Shown here piece after piece: positions 8,807-9,296 of a stretch of DNA of 9,296 nucleotides. Every line of letters begins with the position of its first letter. Positions within the stretch are counted from its first letter, which is position 1. The position numbers and the translations under genes are program-made. The notes beneath the pieces are model-generated. The model was not told the DNA's origin. It ran no database searches and saw nothing but the letters and a program-made list of their open reading frames with translations. Origin of the DNA: Prevotellaceae bacterium (GTDB lineage: Bacteria; Bacteroidota; Bacteroidia; Bacteroidales; UBA932); assembly GCA_031278495.1 (NCBI GenBank), contig JAITKG010000080.1, positions 1 to 9,296 of the forward strand. Direction: 5' to 3'.

Positions 8807-8920
8807 GGCTGGCGCGGCAGGGAAGTTAAGAACTAAGAGTTAAGAACTAAGAGTTAGGCTGGCGCGGCAGGTGAGTTAAGAACTAAGAGTTAAGAACTAA
8901 GAGTTAGGCTGGCGCGGCAG
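8807..8920. repeat. 50-bp tandem repeat with internal 7-bp periodicity, two copies plus a 14-bp partial
   Basis: Copies at 8807-8856 and 8857-8906 differ at only two positions (8822/8872 and 8823/8873). A third start is at 8907-8920. Each copy begins with the 14-mer GGCTGGCGCGGCAG and continues with alternating heptads AGTTAAG and AACTAAG (8824-8856 in copy 1). AGTT and AACT are reverse complements spaced by AAG, so the array is full of tiny inverted repeats. The third 14-mer is followed by a different array. Confidence 0.95.
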
Positions 8921-8939
8921 CAACTTTCAACTTTCAACT
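8921..8939. repeat. CAACTTT heptad repeat, 2.7 copies
   Basis: CAACTTT occurs at 8921-8927 and 8928-8934, then CAACT at 8935-8939. It directly follows the third 14-bp GC-rich element and is itself followed, after one G, by the CCGTT heptads. It shares only the 7-bp period with its neighbours. Confidence 0.85.
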
Positions 8940-8940
8940 G

Positions 8941-8973
8941 CACCGTTCGCCGTTAGCCGTTCACCGTTTACCG
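8941..8973. repeat. CCGTT heptad array, left block
   Basis: Four and a partial heptads of the form NRCCGTT: CACCGTT, CGCCGTT, AGCCGTT, CACCGTT, then TACCG. The constant part is CCGTT, and the two leading bases vary. The same family, in the same orientation, returns at 9093-9148. Confidence 0.9.
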
Positions 8974-9038
8974 CGCGCAGCGCATTTATCGCCCGAAGGG
9001 CTTTTATCGCGCGCAGCGCATTTATCGCGCGCAGCGCA
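8967..9038. repeat. 18-bp mini-hairpin repeat, four copies
   Basis: Four units of exactly 18 bp start at 8967, 8985, 9003 and 9021. Units 3 and 4 are identical (TTTATCGCGCGCAGCGCA), and unit 1 differs at one base (TTTACC). Unit 2 reads CGCCCGAAGGGCT in its second part. Each unit contains a 4-bp stem with a 3-base loop: GCGC-GCA-GCGC in units 1, 3 and 4, and GCCC-GAA-GGGC in unit 2. Unit 2 therefore keeps pairing through a paired change. The first unit overlaps the end of the left CCGTT array. Confidence 0.92.
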
Positions 9039-9048
9039 TAACGCAGCA

Positions 9049-9084
9049 GATTCCTCGACTCCGCTTCGCTCCGCTCGGAATGAC
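9049..9084. repeat. Dispersed-type GC-rich element with ATTCC/GGAAT ends
   Basis: This 36-base segment runs from GATTCC to GGAATGAC. The 5-bp inverted repeat ATTCC (9050-9054) and GGAAT (9077-9081) bounds an interior of CTCCGC/GCTCCGC repeats. On the minus strand it begins GTCATTCCGAGCG, a sequence I recognise as a common intergenic repeat in diverse bacterial genomes; its chance translation (RHSERSEAESRNL) recurs as a spurious protein. It appears once here, between the 18-bp hairpin repeats and the right CCGTT array. Confidence 0.7.
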
Positions 9085-9092
9085 GTGCTAAT

Positions 9093-9148
9093 AACCGTTG
9101 ACCGTTCGCCGTTCGCCGTTCACCGTTCACCGTTCGCCGTTCACCGTT
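9093..9148. repeat. CCGTT heptad array, right block
   Basis: Eight consecutive 7-bp units all end in CCGTT: AACCGTT, GACCGTT, two CGCCGTT, two CACCGTT, CGCCGTT, CACCGTT. They match the left block at 8941-8973 in sequence and orientation. The array ends just before the AT-rich promoter region at 9157-9192. Confidence 0.92.
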
Positions 9149-9162
9149 ATCCGGAACATTTT

Positions 9163-9192
9163 TTTGGATATTAAAAACATTTGCTACCTTTG
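9163..9192 (+). promoter_or_regulatory. Bacteroidota-type promoter reading out of the window
   Basis: TTTG at 9163-9166 and TACCTTTG at 9185-9192 are separated by 18 bases, close to the TTTG-N19-21-TAnnTTTG consensus. This is the best-formed promoter in the window. Transcription would start near 9199 and run rightward out of the window. Confidence 0.65.
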
Positions 9193-9218
9193 CAGTCGCT
9201 TAGGCAATGAATTAAGCA

Positions 9219-9296
9219 ATGAATACTCACCCATACATATTACCGTATTCTGTGTCCCGTGCCTCACGCGTAGCTTTACGCGCCACGTGTGCTGCG
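9219..9296 (+). CDS. Possible start of a gene cut by the window end, unknown function
   Basis: An ATG at 9219, about 20 bases after the predicted transcription start, opens a frame that stays open for 26 codons to the window end (begins MNTHPYILPYSVSR). I do not recognise the sequence. Its last codons (ASRVALRATCAA) lie over a hairpin-forming GC-rich stretch, CGCGTA-GCTT-TACGCG at 9267-9282, and read like translated non-coding repeat DNA. The frame is supported only by its place behind a good promoter. An RNA gene or a later start is equally possible. Confidence 0.25.
   Translation, partial: MNTHPYILPYSVSRASRVALRATCAA

Larger units (their letters stand above)
8539..9218. other. Gene-free intergenic region with promoters and a repeat island
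   Basis: About 680 bases carry no convincing gene. The part next to the permease (8539-8760) is AT-rich and holds two minus-strand -7 elements and an inverted repeat. From about 8765 to 9148 almost every base belongs to a short tandem repeat, listed separately. The last part (9149-9218) holds a plus-strand promoter. A 67-codon minus-strand reading frame at 8927-9130 exists only because the repeats lack stops in that frame. No remnant of an ATPase, transposase or tRNA could be recognised. Confidence 0.8.

Noticed and set aside
8807..8920. CRISPR array (14-bp repeat with 36-bp spacers)
   Set aside because: The repeat is too short, the two spacers are nearly identical and internally repetitive, there are only three copies, and no cas gene is present.
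8927..9130. A 67-codon minus-strand reading frame
   Set aside because: It is made wholly of translated repeats (AACGGYG heptads, the 18-bp units and the GTCATTCCGAGCG element). There is no domain, and the repeats explain the lack of stops.
12..9258. Near-identical 15-mers at both window ends (CGTATTCCGTGTCCC at 12-26, CGTATTCTGTGTCCC at 9244-9258)
   Set aside because: A single 15-base match with one mismatch within 9.3 kb is not beyond chance, and the two copies have different positions relative to the neighbouring promoters.

Overview
The window looks like chromosomal DNA from a member of the Bacteroidota, most likely Bacteroidales. Three things point there. TAnnTTTG-type -7 promoter elements sit ahead of coding starts (TATCTTTG at 37-44, TACCTTTG at 9185-9192, and TATATTTG and TAACTTTG on the minus strand at 8615-8622 and 8699-8706). 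Purine-rich Shine-Dalgarno sequences are absent before the starts. The AsmA-family and NatB-type permease proteins have the style usual in this phylum. The coding DNA is fairly GC-rich for the group, so I do not name a genus.

Layout: (1) 62-3667, plus strand, an intact full-length cobalamin-dependent methionine synthase (metH) with all four modules and the expected zinc, cobalamin and SAM-site residues. (2) 3668-3811, a short convergent intergenic region with several small AT-rich hairpins, probably a two-way terminator. (3) 3812-7141, minus strand, a 1109-residue AsmA-family protein anchored in the inner membrane. (4) 7216-8538, minus strand, an ABC-2/NatB-type permease just upstream of the AsmA gene and probably co-transcribed with it. 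No ATPase partner gene is visible. (5) 8539-9218, about 680 bases without a convincing gene. It holds two candidate minus-strand promoters, an inverted repeat overlapping one of them, and then a dense mosaic of short tandem repeats (about 8765-9148). (6) 9163-9296, a plus-strand promoter and perhaps the first codons of a gene that leaves the window.

The metH gene serves one-carbon and methionine metabolism. The permease and AsmA protein are envelope proteins with no evident functional link to it, and the two transcription units converge. The most unusual part is the repeat island. At least five sequence-unrelated repeat families are stacked end to end. Three of them share a 7-bp period, a 14-bp GC-rich element punctuates the array boundaries, and an 18-bp family folds into mini-hairpins with a compensatory base change. 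I see no complete new gene system here; the island is the feature that the ordinary annotation does not explain.
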